From assembly GCF_018604545.1 (NCBI RefSeq), contig NZ_CP075896.1, positions 6,386,001-6,450,000 of the forward strand: a stretch of 64,000 nucleotides of DNA. Reading direction: 5' to 3'. Source of the DNA: Streptomyces koelreuteriae. GTDB taxonomy: Bacteria; Actinomycetota; Actinomycetes; Streptomycetales; Streptomycetaceae. The position numbers were made by a program, and so were the translations under genes. This document shows, one piece after another, positions 1 through 16,300 of this stretch (its first letter is position 1; the number at the start of each line of letters is the position of its first letter). The notes under the pieces were generated by a model, which made no database searches, was not told where the DNA came from, and saw only the letters and a program-made list of their open reading frames with translations.

Positions 1-1004
1 CCGCCCAGCGCGCCGGTGAGGGCGCCCGCCAGGGCCGGGGCGGAGTCCGCGACCCGGGACAGACAGGCCGCCGCCGGGACCGCCTCCGCGATACGGCCGC
101 GGGCGGCGGTGGCCAGGGCGAGGGCGACCGGGACCGTTTCGGCGGCGGCGATGCCGTAGCTGTAGACGTGGTCGACGATCTGGTGCTCCAGGGGCGGGAC
201 CAGGGCGAAGGCGCTGTCCGAGGCGGCGGCGAGGTGCAGGGCGTGCCGGGCGTTGCGGCCGATCTCCGTCTCCTCGGGGAGTTCGGCGAGGGCCGCTGTG
301 ACGCAGGCGTCGACGTTCGCGCCGGCCAGGGCGAGAGCGAGGGCGGCGGCCATCGCGCGGGCGCCGTGCACGCCGTCGCCGTCCTGGGTGTAGCGGGCGT
401 CGAACTCGGCGAGTGCGGCGGCGCGGCCCGGGTCGCCCGGGTGGGCCATGGCCAGGACGCAGGCGCGTACGCAGGCCGCGTCGTCGAAGTAGTGCGGGTT
501 GTCGTGGCCGGTGGCGGGCGGTCGCAGGCCGGTGGCGAGGTTGCCGAGGCCGGCGCGGACGGAGATGCGGGCGCGCAGGGGGAGGACGGCGGACTCGATC
601 TCGGGGGCGCGGTCCGCCGCGGCGGCCACCTCGCTGGCGATGGCGTTCCAGGTGAGGTCGATCGCGGCTCGGGTGCGGCGTTCCCGGCTGAGGTCGTTCA
701 GGACGGTGTCGTCGCCGGCGCGCAGGAGGGCCTCGGCGGCGAAGGCCGCCCATTCGGCGTCGTCGGAGGGGCCGAGACGGAGGGGCTCGGGGGGCTGGTT
801 CAGGGCGATGGGGACGGGGAGGGTGGTGGTGGCGTTGTGTTCGGCGAAGGTGTCCAGTTCGCGGGTGAGGCGGCGCGTCCAGTCGGGCATGCGGGCGGCT
901 CTGTGGCGGGCGGCGGGCCAGCCGGCGGCGTCGCCGGCGGCCAGTCCGAGCAGGAGGCCTTCGGCCTTTCTGTCTCCCACCCGCGCACCGCCCGTAACTG
1001 TCAC
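1..1004 (-). CDS. ADP-ribosylglycohydrolase family protein, divergent, 3' end outside window
   Basis: Reading the minus strand from a GTG at 1004 gives at least 334 codons without a stop; the gene runs off the left edge. The start lies behind AGGA. Family features are an N-terminal EGLLLGLAAGDAAG block and a central QDGDGVHGARAM block resembling the HDGEGIYGGQAV of the neighbour. The metal motifs are altered: the usual TDDTE reads SDDAE, and the usual GGDADT near the C terminus reads SRVADS, which loses one aspartate. The family removes ADP-ribose from proteins or nucleotides using two divalent metal ions. Here catalysis may be reduced or the substrate different, which is inference. It follows the intact family member at 1073-2089 by about 70 bp on the same strand, so the two are probably a tandem duplication transcribed together. 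Confidence 0.75.
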   Translation of the reverse strand, partial: MTVTGGARVGDRKAEGLLLGLAAGDAAGWPAARHRAARMPDWTRRLTRELDTFAEHNATTTLPVPIALNQPPEPLRLGPSDDAEWAAFAAEALLRAGDDTVLNDLSRERRTRAAIDLTWNAIASEVAAAADRAPEIESAVLPLRARISVRAGLGNLATGLRPPATGHDNPHYFDDAACVRACVLAMAHPGDPGRAAALAEFDARYTQDGDGVHGARAMAAALALALAGANVDACVTAALAELPEETEIGRNARHALHLAAASDSAFALVPPLEHQIVDHVYSYGIAAAETVPVALALATAARGRIAEAVPAAACLSRVADSAPALAGALTGALG

Positions 1005-1072
1005 CCAAGGAGTCCTGGTCTCCCGTGGGGCGCTCTCACCGTCGGTGGCCGCGGGTGGCCCCTGTAGAGGGC

Positions 1073-2089
1073 TCATGCTCGTGCCTCCGTCTCACGGTTC
1101 GCCGTCAGCAGGTCCGCCACGTCCCGTACGTGGTAGCCCGCCATCGCCGGGAGGCAGCGGCCGCGGACCGGGCCGATGGGGGTGGCCCAGGCCTCCGGGA
1201 TCGCCGAGACGCCCCGCGTCGCGCCCGCCAGGGCACCCGCCACCGCCGCCGTCGTGTCCGCGTCGCGGCCCATGTTCACCGCGGTCAGGACGGACTGCTC
1301 GAAGTCGCCGTCGGCCGCCGCGTACGCGCCGAAGGCGAGGGCGACCGCCTCGGGGGCGAGGTCGGTCCAGGGGTAGCCGCCGATGACGACGGCGGAGCGG
1401 ACCGCGCGCTCGCCGCGGTGGGCCACCGCCACCGCGCGGCGCAGGGAGCGGGCCGTCCACGAGTCGTCGGGCACGACCGCGAGGGCGGCGGCCACCACCG
1501 CGATCGCCGGGGCGCCCGCCATCGCCGCCGCCACACCCGCCGCCACCGCCTGGCCGCCGTAGATGCCCTCGCCGTCGTGGCTCACCGAGCCGTCGATGGC
1601 GACCAGACGGGCCGCTTCCGCCGGGCGGCCCGCCGCGAACACCCCGAAGGGGGCCGCGCGCATGGCCAGGCCGTCGCTCCAGGCGTGCCGGTGCTGGGCG
1701 GAGATGGGCGCGGCAAGTCCACGGCGGAGGTTCTCCAGCGTGCCGCGTTCGCTGAAGCCGGCGCCCCGGAAGGGGCCCTCGTCGCGGTCGGCGATCCACT
1801 CGTGCCAGGCCGCCTCCACATGGGCGGGGGTGAGTGCGCAGCCGTGCCGGGCCAGGAGGAGACCGGAGAAGATCGCGTACTCGGTGTCGTCCGTGCCGGA
1901 CGGGTTGTCGCTGACGTAGCCGGTGATACGGCCCCACCGGGCGCGGATCTCGGACGGCTTCATGTTCTCGGCGGGGGCCCCGAGGGCGTCACCCACGGCC
2001 AGGCCCAGCAGTGCGCCCCGTGCCCGTTCGCGGAGCTCGGCGGCGTCCCCGGGCGCCGGGGCGGAGGGGATGCAGGCGATCGATGCCAT
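1073..2089 (-). CDS. ADP-ribosylglycohydrolase family protein
   Basis: This 338-residue protein has the full family signature: GLAVGDALGAPAE near residue 30, GTDDTEY near 65, SHDGEGIYGGQA in the middle, and GRDADTTAAVAGALAGA near the C terminus. The aspartates of the second and last motifs normally hold two Mg or Mn ions that activate the water attacking the N- or O-glycosidic bond of ADP-ribose. Length is normal for the family. The ATG at 2089 has only a weak ribosome site. The gene is first of a same-strand pair with the altered copy at 1-1004 and diverges from the transporter gene at 2304. The physiological substrate cannot be read from sequence. Confidence 0.85.
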   Translation of the reverse strand: MASIACIPSAPAPGDAAELRERARGALLGLAVGDALGAPAENMKPSEIRARWGRITGYVSDNPSGTDDTEYAIFSGLLLARHGCALTPAHVEAAWHEWIADRDEGPFRGAGFSERGTLENLRRGLAAPISAQHRHAWSDGLAMRAAPFGVFAAGRPAEAARLVAIDGSVSHDGEGIYGGQAVAAGVAAAMAGAPAIAVVAAALAVVPDDSWTARSLRRAVAVAHRGERAVRSAVVIGGYPWTDLAPEAVALAFGAYAAADGDFEQSVLTAVNMGRDADTTAAVAGALAGATRGVSAIPEAWATPIGPVRGRCLPAMAGYHVRDVADLLTANRETEARA

Positions 2090-2197
2090 ACGGGATGTGT
2101 CCCACTTCGACGATCCCCCCGAGCCTCAGGAACCTCAGCATCACCCGGTCGACATCTGTGCAAGATCGTTATCAAGTGAGCAAAAGAAGGTAAACCC

Positions 2198-2216
2198 GCA
2201 GGTTAGCGCAGCCTTT
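2198..2216 (+). promoter_or_regulatory. Candidate iron box (DmdR/IdeR-type operator)
   Basis: The 19-mer GCAGGTTAGCGCAGCCTTT matches 11 positions of the actinobacterial iron-box consensus TTAGGTTAGGCTAACCTAA, including the left AGGTTAG half. It lies 88 bp before the ATG of a VIT1/CCC1 Fe/Mn transporter, a plausible target of a ferrous-iron regulator. The right half is poor, so this is a candidate only. Confidence 0.35.
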
Positions 2217-2303
2217 CCTTGCTGGCGAGGGCGGAATTCGGAGCGTACTTTGGGTGTTGTAAAAAACTGGAACGTGTCCAAGTAAGGGGAGTGGGGATCT
2301 TTC

Positions 2304-3035
2304 ATGGCCATCATCGAGACCGAGGCGACGCTGCACGAGGCGCACCGGGACAATCACACGCACCGGGACGTGAACGGCGGCTGGCTGCGTCCCGCGGTGT
2401 TCGGCGCGATGGACGGCCTCGTCTCCAATCTGGCCCTGATGACCGGTGTCGCCGGCGGGGCCGTCGGTCAGCAGACCGTGGTCATCAGCGGACTCGCGGG
2501 GCTGGCCGCCGGCGCCTTCTCCATGGCCGCCGGCGAGTACACCTCCGTGGCCTCGCAGCGCGAGCTCGTCGAGGCCGAGCTGAACGTGGAGCGGCGCGAG
2601 CTGCGCAAGCACCCGAAGGACGAGGAGGCCGAGCTCGCCTCGCTCTACGAGGGGAGAGGCGTCGAGCCGAAGCTGGCCCGGGAGGTCGCCCGGCAGCTGT
2701 CGAAGGACCCGGAGCAGGCGCTGGAGATCCATGCACGCGAGGAGCTGGGCATCGACCCCGGCGATCTGCCCTCGCCCACCGTCGCCGCGGTGTCGAGCTT
2801 CGGCTCCTTCGCGCTGGGCGCGCTGATCCCCGTGCTGCCGTATCTGCTGGGCGCGAGCACCCTGTGGCCCGCGGTGCTGCTGGCGCTGCTGGGGCTCTTC
2901 CTGTGCGGCGCGGTCGTGGCCAAGGTGACGGCCCGCACCTGGTGGTACAGCGGGCTGCGGCAGCTTTTCCTGGGAGGCGCGGCGGCCGGTGTGACGTACG
3001 CCCTGGGCACCCTGTTCGGAACGGCCGTAGGATAG
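2304..3035 (+). CDS. VIT1/CCC1 family Fe2+/Mn2+ transporter
   Basis: The 243-residue integral membrane protein starts with a His-rich stretch (HEAHRDNHTHRD), then the family block GAMDGLVSNLALMTGVAGG and AAGAFSMAAGEYTSVASQRE. A cytoplasmic helical part follows with the ELRKHPKDEEAEL type of acidic metal-binding sequence (about residues 90-150). Hydrophobic segments lie near 165-190, 193-212 and 218-240. The family moves ferrous iron or manganese out of the cytosol, usually by proton exchange; in bacteria it is a detoxification exporter. A purine-rich GGGGAGTGGGG lies upstream of the ATG. It stands alone, diverging from the ADP-ribosylglycohydrolase genes, with an iron-box-like site in its leader. 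Confidence 0.9.
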   Translation: MAIIETEATLHEAHRDNHTHRDVNGGWLRPAVFGAMDGLVSNLALMTGVAGGAVGQQTVVISGLAGLAAGAFSMAAGEYTSVASQRELVEAELNVERRELRKHPKDEEAELASLYEGRGVEPKLAREVARQLSKDPEQALEIHAREELGIDPGDLPSPTVAAVSSFGSFALGALIPVLPYLLGASTLWPAVLLALLGLFLCGAVVAKVTARTWWYSGLRQLFLGGAAAGVTYALGTLFGTAVG

Positions 3036-3420
3036 CTCGGCTCGGACTTATGCGTGAGGCCGTATAAATAGCCGTTACTCGCTGGTTTCGGATCCGCAAT
3101 CACCGGGCATGAGCCGTAAGCGCTGCGGGCAACGACGCTCGCCGCGCACCCCCAGCGGGACGGGCGAAGGCGCCTGTTCCCGCCATCGGGCCCGACGGGC
3201 ATCGATCTCACCCGGTCGTTCCGTACTGGCCCCCCATAGCTTCCACCGTCGGCGCGGAACCCCTGTCGCACCCCTACGGTGTCCGCATGTTGGAACGGAT
3301 TATCTTGCTTTCCGAGAACCGCTCCATCATGTAACCTGCACGAAATTTTGCGATCACGCAGAGGGCCAACGTCGTCCCTCGGCACCTTGTATATGCCACA
3401 TGACGACGACGGGAGAGCCG
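3036..3420 (+). other. Gene-free region carrying the gltB promoter
   Basis: No convincing gene is present in these 385 bases. An open frame upstream of gltB runs through much of it from 3109, but it lacks family similarity and good start signals, so it is treated as untranslated. The right third is less GC-rich than its surroundings and holds the GlnR-like element at 3331-3357. No clear terminator for the transporter gene was found. Confidence 0.6.
3331..3357 (+). promoter_or_regulatory. Candidate GlnR box upstream of gltB
   Basis: GTAAC, six bases, GAAAT, six bases, ATCAC fits the actinobacterial GlnR layout (gTnAC-n6-GaAAc repeated) with exact spacing; only the final GAAAC half is missing. 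It sits 64 bp before the gltB start. GlnR is the OmpR-type nitrogen regulator of Streptomyces, and glutamate synthase is a nitrogen-assimilation enzyme, so context agrees. I do not recall gltBD being an established GlnR target, so this is inference. Confidence 0.4.
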
Positions 3421-8011
<4,591 letters not shown>

Positions 8012-8019
<8 letters not shown>

Positions 8020-9472
8020 CCCGAAGGGCTTTCTGAACCACGGCCGCGAGGTCGCCAAGTCCCGTCCGGTCGAGGAGCGCCTCAAGGACTGGAACGAGGT
8101 CTACGTCCCCGGCTCCCTGCTGCCCATCATCAGCAAGCAGGCCAGCCGCTGCATGGACTGCGGCATCCCGTTCTGCCACAACGGCTGTCCGCTCGGGAAC
8201 CTCATCCCCGAGTGGAACGACTACGCCTACCGCGAGGACTGGGCGGCCGCCTCGGAGCGGCTGCACGCGACGAACAACTTCCCGGAGTTCACGGGCCGGC
8301 TGTGCCCCGCTCCGTGCGAGTCGGCGTGTGTGCTCGGCATCAACCAGCCGGCCGTCACCATCAAGAACGTCGAGGTCTCGATCATCGACAAGGCGTGGGA
8401 GACCGGTGACGTCGAACCCCAGGCGCCCGAGCGCCTGTCGGGCAAGACGGTCGCGGTCATCGGCTCGGGCCCGGCCGGTCTGGCCGCCGCCCAGCAGCTC
8501 ACCCGCGCCGGTCACACCGTCGCCGTCTACGAGCGCGCGGACCGTATCGGAGGCCTCCTGCGCTACGGCATCCCCGAGTTCAAGATGGAGAAGCGGCACA
8601 TCAACCGCCGTATCGAGCAGATGCGCGCGGAGGGCACCCGCTTCCGTACGGGCATCGAGATCGGCCGCGACCTCAAGGCGACGGACCTGAAGAAGCGGTA
8701 CGACGCGGTGGTCCTGGCCGTCGGCGCGACCACGGCCCGTGATCTGCCGGTGCCCGGCCGCGAGCTCAAGGGCATCCACCAGGCCATGGAGTACCTGCCC
8801 CTGTCCAACAAGGTCCAGGAGGGCGACTTCGTGGCGCCCCCCATCACGGCCGAGGGCAAGCACGTCGTGGTCATCGGCGGCGGCGACACCGGCGCGGACT
8901 GCGTGGGCACCGCCCACCGTCAGGGCGCGGCCTCCGTCACGCAGCTGGAGATCATGCCGCAGCCGGGCGAGGACCGTGCCCCGAACCAGCCGTGGCCGAC
9001 CTTCCCCATGCTGTACAAGGTCACCTCCGCGCACGAGGAGGGCGGCGAGCGGGTCTACTCCGTCTCGACGACCCACTTCGAGGGCGACGAGGACGGCAAC
9101 GTCCAGTGGCTGCACCTCACCGAGGTGGAGTTCATCGACGGCAAGCTGACCCCGAAGCCGGGCAGCGAGCGCAAGATCCCCGCCCAGCTCGTCACCCTCG
9201 CCATGGGCTTCACCGGCACCGACCGGGACAACGGCCTCGTGGACCAGTTCGGCCTGGACCTCGACGAGCGCGGCAACATCGCCCGCGACGGCGACTACCA
9301 GACCAACGTGCCGGGCGTGTTCGTCGCCGGTGACGCGGGCCGCGGACAGTCGCTCATCGTCTGGGCGATCGCGGAGGGCCGCTCGGCCGCGCGCGGGGTG
9401 GACCGCCACCTCACGGGCGCCAGCGAGCTGCCGGCTCCGATCCGCCCGACGGACCGTGCGCTGATGGTCTGA
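8012..9472 (+). CDS. gltD: Glutamate synthase small subunit
   Basis: GltD supplies electrons from NADPH through FAD and 4Fe-4S clusters to the FMN of GltB. The 486-residue protein has N-terminal cluster cysteines at 47, 50, 55 and 59 (CMDCGIPFCHNGC), further cysteines at 98, 102 and 106, an FAD-binding GSGPAGLAAA at 151-160, an NADPH-binding VIGGGDTGADC block, and the C-terminal GDAGRGQSLIVWAIAEGR that closes the FAD site. It begins inside the last codons of gltB. It is followed by three hairpins before the convergent ABC transporter gene, so gltBD is probably a two-gene transcript. Confidence 0.97.
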
Positions 9473-9491
9473 CGCGCACACCCAGAAACGT

Positions 9492-9600
9492 CCCGTACAA
9501 AGGCGTACGGGCGGGTCATCTGGGGGGGGCTTCCCCCCCAGCCCCCCCGAGACAGCGCCTGCCCTACAGTCCCCGACCGGACGACCGGGCAGGCGCTGTC
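9492..9600. terminator. Three stacked hairpins between convergent gltD and ABC operon
   Basis: Three perfect inverted repeats follow one another: CCCGTAC/GTACGGG with a 6-base loop (9492-9511), a T-plus-seven-G stem closed by GCTT (9521-9540), and a 14-bp stem GACAGCGCCTGCCC with a 22-base loop (9551-9564 with 9587-9600). No long T run follows. The position between convergent stops argues for a two-way terminator. Confidence 0.7.
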
Positions 9601-9622
9601 GCATGCCGTCGGATGCCTGCTC

Positions 9623-10575
<953 letters not shown>

Positions 10576-10579
<4 letters not shown>

Positions 10580-13314
10580 CGCATGTCTCCTGCCCTGAGG
10601 TGAGTGATCGGTGTCCGGCGGCCCGCCCACCAGGCCTGTGCCACGGCCACCGCCCCCGCCAGCAGCACCGCGGCCGCGGCGGGCAGGGCCAGCGACCACA
10701 CGTCGGCCCGCAGCGCGGCACCGCCCGGCGCCGTCCCGCCGGACGCGTCGGGCAGCGCCAGCCGGTCCAGGTCGATGCCGGGGGCGAGCAGCCCCACCGT
10801 GGCCCAGCCGACGGCCATGCCCCCGCCGGCCGCGAGCAGCGCCAGGGGCAGTGCCTCCAGGCCGAGCAGCCGCCGCCCCTGGCGGGCCGTCAGGCCCAGG
10901 GTGCGCAGCCGGGCCAGCAGTGCGGCGCGTTCCGGAGCGGACCGCAGCAGGCCCAGCACCAGGGCGAGCAGGGCGTACCCCGCGCCCGCCACGACGGCCC
11001 AGACGTAGATCCGCTCGGCGCCCGTCTGCAACGGCGAGTCGGACAGTGCCGCGCGTGCCTCGCCGCGCAGTGTCACGGAGAGGCCCGCCCCGGTGCCGTT
11101 CACGGCCGTCCGCAGGGCCTCGGCGTCGATCCCGGACCCGGTCGCCAGCAGGACCGAAGGGGCGCCGAAGTCCTTCAGGCCCGCCGCGTCGACCAGGAGG
11201 AAGTCGCCCTCGGGGGCGGCCGGGGTGCGGGGGCGCACCGCGGTGATCCGCACCGTCACGGCTCCGCCCGGCAGCACGATCCGGTGCGGAGACCGCCCGA
11301 TCCGCTTCGCGACCTCGGGGGAGGCGACGGCGTCCAGCACCCCGCCCCGGGCCCCCAGCCGGTCGGCCGTGAAACCGCCGAGTCCCGTCCGCCGGGCCAG
11401 CTCCGCGTAGGAGCCCGGCTCGACCCCGGCCACCGGCAGCGACTCCGCCTCGTCGGTCTCGCGCTCCGCGGCGTACTCGATTCCCACGGCCGTGACCTGC
11501 CGTACGCCCGCCACTTCCCCCACCGCCCGGGCGAGTCCCGCCGGGAGCGGGGTGCCGTCGGTCGTGGAGATCCGTGCGTCCGCGCCGGTCTCCAGCAGAG
11601 CGGCACGGTCCCGGGCGTCCGCCACGCCCGCCAGCACGGATCCGCCGAACGCGGCCGTCGTCAGGGCCGTCAGCAGGGCGAGCAGCGGCAGCGCGGCGAC
11701 CGCCGCCGCCGAGCGGCCCGCACGGGCCAGCGACAAGAACCCGACCAGACCGCGCAGCCGCCCGGCCGGGCCGGCGGCCCACCGCAGGGGCAGGGGATAC
11801 AGCCGTACGAGGACCAGCGCGGCGACCAGGCCGACGAGCACCGGGGCGGCGCTCACCAGCAGATCGCCCGACCCGCCGCTCGTACCGCGGCGGCGTAGCG
11901 CCGCCACCGAGCCGACGGCCAGCACCAGCAAGGTCAGTTCGGCGACCGTGCGGCGCCGGCCGGGCCTGGTGTGGGCGAGGTCGTCCCGCTCCTGGTGCGC
12001 CCTCGGCCTGCGATGCGCCAGGGCCGCGCGCACCGGCAGCCCGGCGCAGGCGAGCAGGGCCACGGCGCCCGCCCCGAGCACGGCGGGCAGCGACCGGGCC
12101 TCGTCCACGACGAGCACGGCGAGCAGCAGCCCGCAGGCCGCGGCGGGCACCGCCGGGGCCGCGGTCTCGGCGAGCAGCCGCCCGGAGATACCGCGCAGGG
12201 AGCCGCCCCGGGCCCGCAGCAGGGCGAGTTCGGTGTCGCGGCGCGCGGCGGCCACCCCGGCGCTCATCGTCAGGACGACGACGGCGACCGCGGCGATCCC
12301 GAAGGCCGCGACGGCCACCACGGGCGTGATCGCGTCCCGGGTCGCCGTGTACGAGCCGACGACCTGTTCCAGGCCGGTGGAGAGCTGCGCCACCGGACCG
12401 GCGGCGCCGCGCATCCGCACCAGCCCGGGCCCGTTCTCCAGGGACGCGACCCCCTCGACGAGCGCCGTCGTGTCCCCCGAGGTGAGCCCCCCGGTCGCGG
12501 GCGCGAACCGCCAGTACTTCTCCGGCTCGCCCTGGCTGCCGAGGAGCGCGGGAGCGGCCCCGGGCGCCAGCAGGAGACCCGCCTCCCAGTAGAACTGCGG
12601 CGGACGTGCGTTGCCGCTCGCCAGGGCCGGAGCGCGCAGGGTCGGCTCCGCTGACCAGTAGCTCCGCTGCGGATGCCGGGGTTCGAGGACGCCCGTGATC
12701 CGTACGGTCAGCGGCCGGTCCTGGAAGCCGGCCAGGGTGAGTTCGGAGCCGGCCCGCAGCCGCAGGACGCGGGCGGTCTGGGTGGTCACCGCTCCCTCGA
12801 CCCGTCGGGTGTCCACGGTCACCGATGTGCCGGCGGTGGGCATCCGGCCCTCCCGGACGTCTGCGTGGCCGGCCGCTCCCGACTGCGCGAGCACGGTGAA
12901 CCGGGGCGGCAGCCCGTCGGGCCGGGGCAGCGAAGCGTCCAGCGCCTCCAGGCTCTTCGCGGTGCGCACCCCGTACGCCGATTCGGCCGGGTCCGCCCGC
13001 AGCGGTTCGGGCAGCAGCGCCCGCGCCGAGCCCTCGACCGCCCGGAGCGCCTCCGGCAGCACCGCGTCCGCCCGGGCCGCGTCCGGCTCCTCGAGACCGG
13101 GCTGCGGCGCCTTCAACTCCAGCACGGTGGACTCGGGCGAGGCGCCGGCGAGGGCCTCGCGCAGCCCGTCCGTCTCGTACGCCTCGACGGCCCGGGGCAG
13201 GAGGGCGGCGAGGAACGCCGTGACCAGCACCAGCAGCGCGAAGGCGACGGCGGACACCGGCGCGGTCCGCAGCCGGGTCCGCACCCAGGGCGCGCCCTGA
13301 TCCTTCCGCGGCAT
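10576..13314 (-). CDS. FtsX-like ABC permease
   Basis: The 912-residue membrane protein has one N-terminal transmembrane segment (about 15-40), a large extracellular region, then two groups of hydrophobic segments (roughly 330-520 and 790-900) with FtsX-type sequences such as VVLTMSAGVAAARRDTELALLRARGG. The middle carries a second extracellular domain. This double layout is the long form common in Streptomyces. It starts one base after the stop of the other large permease and ends overlapping the ATPase by 4 bases, so the three form one unit. The substrate is unknown; a role in envelope or peptide export is inferred from the family. Confidence 0.87.
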
Positions 13315-13315
13315 C

Positions 13316-16300
13316 TCAGTCCTCCCCCTGATGGCGGAGCGCGACCGCCGGTTCGGCGCGGCGCAGCGCCGACGCGACGGTGATCAGCAGCAGCGGGGCG
13401 GCCACCCCCGCGAGGAGCAGCACCACCTGGAACAGCGGGAGTTCGACGAGGACGGGCGGGACCGGCCGCCCCGCACCGGACGTCAGCACGATCAGCGGCA
13501 CGACGGCCCGGGTCAGGACGGTACCGAGACCGAGCCCGGCGAGCAGCCCGACACCGATGAGCAGGCTCTGCTCCGTCGCGACCAGCCGGGCGAGATCCCG
13601 GCGGGGGGCGCCGAGGGCGCGCAGCACGGCGAACTCCGCGGACCGCTCCCGCCGCGCACCGGCGGCGCTCACCGCGAACCCCCCGGCGGCGAGGAGAGCC
13701 GCGGCCACCGCCACCGCCGTCAGGGCCGAGCGCGGCCCGGCGCCGAGCGGATCCCGCAGCAGTTCGGCCGCCGTCTCGTCCCGCACCAGCACCTGGTTCG
13801 GCCCGAGGTCGGGGCGCGCCCGCAGCGCGGCGGCGACCTCGTCGGCCTTGCCCGGGGCGGCGCTCACCCACCACTCGGTGGGGGAGAGCGGCGCACTGGA
13901 CCGCTGGGCCAGCACGGCGTCGACGGCCCGCAGATCGAGCAGCAGCGCCCCGCCGTTCACGGTCTCCCCGGCCAGGTCGGTCGCGGCGGTCGGCAGCTCC
14001 TCGACCGCCCGTACGATCCGCACCCGGAGCTGTTCCCCGGACAGCGGGACGTCGACGGTGTCGCCGGGCTCGGCTCCCGCCGCCCGCAGGAAGTCCCGGG
14101 TGGCGACGGCGGCGAGCTCCTTCGGTGCCCTCGCCCCGGCGGTGGTGACGCCGACCGTGTAGATCGACGGGGCGATGAAATTCTCGTCGCGGCCGGCGCC
14201 GGTGCCGTACGACACGGTCAGCGGCGCGTCCCCCGCTACGGCGGGCTTCGCCGCCCCGCGGCTGACGACCTCGCCGTTCTCCGTCACGACCTCCTGGCCC
14301 TGCCAGCGCGTTCCGGCGGGCACCGGGACGGTCCGTGCGGAGCCGTCGCGGCCGGTGGCGAGCAGCCGTTCCACGGTGAACCGGTGCTTCTCGGAGCGGC
14401 CGACGGGAGAGGTGTCGTCGAGCTGAAGTCCGGTCAGCCGCAACGGTCCGGCCGGGGCGGCGCGGCGGCCCGTCGCCGTCACGTCCAGGTCGAGGGTGAT
14501 GCGGTGGACCCGGCCGTCCACCGGGACGTTCCCGGCGCCCAGCCGGTACCCGATGCCGTACCGGTCCTCGACGACCACCGTGAGCTGGGGCGCCCGGCCT
14601 GAGGGGGAGCGCCCCGTCCGGGCCTGCGCGTCGGTGATCCGCGCGTCGAGGGCGAGCCGCCGGGTGCCGTCGGGGAGCCGTACCGCCCGCCGGGCGTCCC
14701 GCGCGGGCGGTGCGAGGGCCCGCAGCAGTGTCGCCGGGGGCTCGTCGGCGAGATCGCCGCGCATCAGCATCCCCTCCCCGGCGTGGGCCGTGTCCAGGGC
14801 GAGGACCGTCGCCTCGCGGTCGCCGGAGAGGGCCAGGGCGGCGCGGTGCGCGGGGGCGGCGTCCCGGGCCCCGGGCAGCGCGGCGTAGAGGCCGGTCTGC
14901 CCGGGGCTGCCGGGCCGGTAGTCGAGGACCCGGACGGCGGCGCCCGTCCGGAAGTCGGCCTGGTCGTCCTGCGACCGGTCCCAGGACGCGCCGTGCCCGA
15001 TCGCCAGCATTCCCGTCGCCACGGCGATGACGAGCAGCAGCACCGGACCCGCCCCGCGCAGCGGACGCCGGCTGAACTGCCACCCGGCCAGCGCCGCCGG
15101 CAGCCCCCGCCCGCTCGCCGACCGGCGCTCCGCGAGCCGGGCCGCGAGCGGCAGCAGACGCAGCGTCAGGACCGTGCCCGCCAGCAGCGCCAGCGCGGGC
15201 GCCGCGACCAGCAGCGGATCGATGCCCAGGTCCCCGGCCCGGTCCCGGCTCAGCACCCCGCCGCCGGTCGCGTCGGTCTGCCGGTCGAGCTGCCAGTACG
15301 CCACGCCCGCGATCAGCAGCAGCGCGACATCGGCTCCGGCGCGCACGGGCGCGGCCGAGGCCGTGGCACGGACGCGCCGCAGCCGTACGGGTGTGCCCGC
15401 CGTGGCGGCCAGCGCGGGTGCCACTACCGCCACCGCGCACGCCGCCGCCACCCCGCCCGCGACCAGCCAGACCCGGCCCGCCGGGACGGCGTCGAGCCGC
15501 AGCCCGATCCCCTCCAGGGAGGACCACCGGGCGAGCAGCCGGGCCAGCGGGCCGGACAGCAGCGCGGCACAGACGGCGGCCGGGACCGCGAGCAGCAGCG
15601 CCTCCAGCGCGGCGAGTCCCGCGATCCGGCCGCGTGATCCGCCCCTGGCCCGCAGCAGCTCGGTCTCACCCGCCCGCTCGCCGTCCAGCAGCCGGGCCAC
15701 CAGCAGCAGCGCGTAACCGGCGAGCAGCACCAGCTGCACGGAGACGATCATCAGCGTCGACCGGGCCACCAGCAGGGACCGCCCGGTCCGGTCGAGCACC
15801 TCGGGCAGCTCGGTGCGCACGTCGGCGTCGCCCCCGAGCGCCGGGTCCTCGCGCAGCGCCCCGGTCGCGCGCACGGCCGCCGCGCGGAGCGCGCCGATGC
15901 CGTCGGTGGTGACGGTCCGGTAGTCGGCCGTCGCCACCCAGCCGGTGCCGTCCGCCGTGACCCGGCCGGAGGCGAGCGCCGACGCGTCGGCCAGCAGCGG
16001 CCCGTACGTGGTGAAGGCGACGGTCCGCACGCCCTGGCCGCCGAGGATGTCCGCCTGCCAGTAGGGATCGGCGCTGTCGGCCGCCCGGTACACGCCGGTC
16101 ACCCGGACCCGGAGCGGCTTGCCGCCGAGCCGGTCGGTGAGCGTGACGCGCGCCCCGGGCCGCAGCTTCAGCCGGTCGGCCGCCGCCTCGGGCAGCGCGA
16201 CGGGCACGGCTTCACCTTGTGCCGTCGGCGCGGGGCCCGGCAGACCGCCCGAGACCAGCCTGATCCGCGAGCGGTCGAGGGCGGCGAGGTGGGTGAGGTC

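Noticed and set aside
3109..3420. Extended N terminus of GltB from 3109
   Set aside because: The added residues have no family similarity and would give an overlong propeptide before the nucleophile Cys39.
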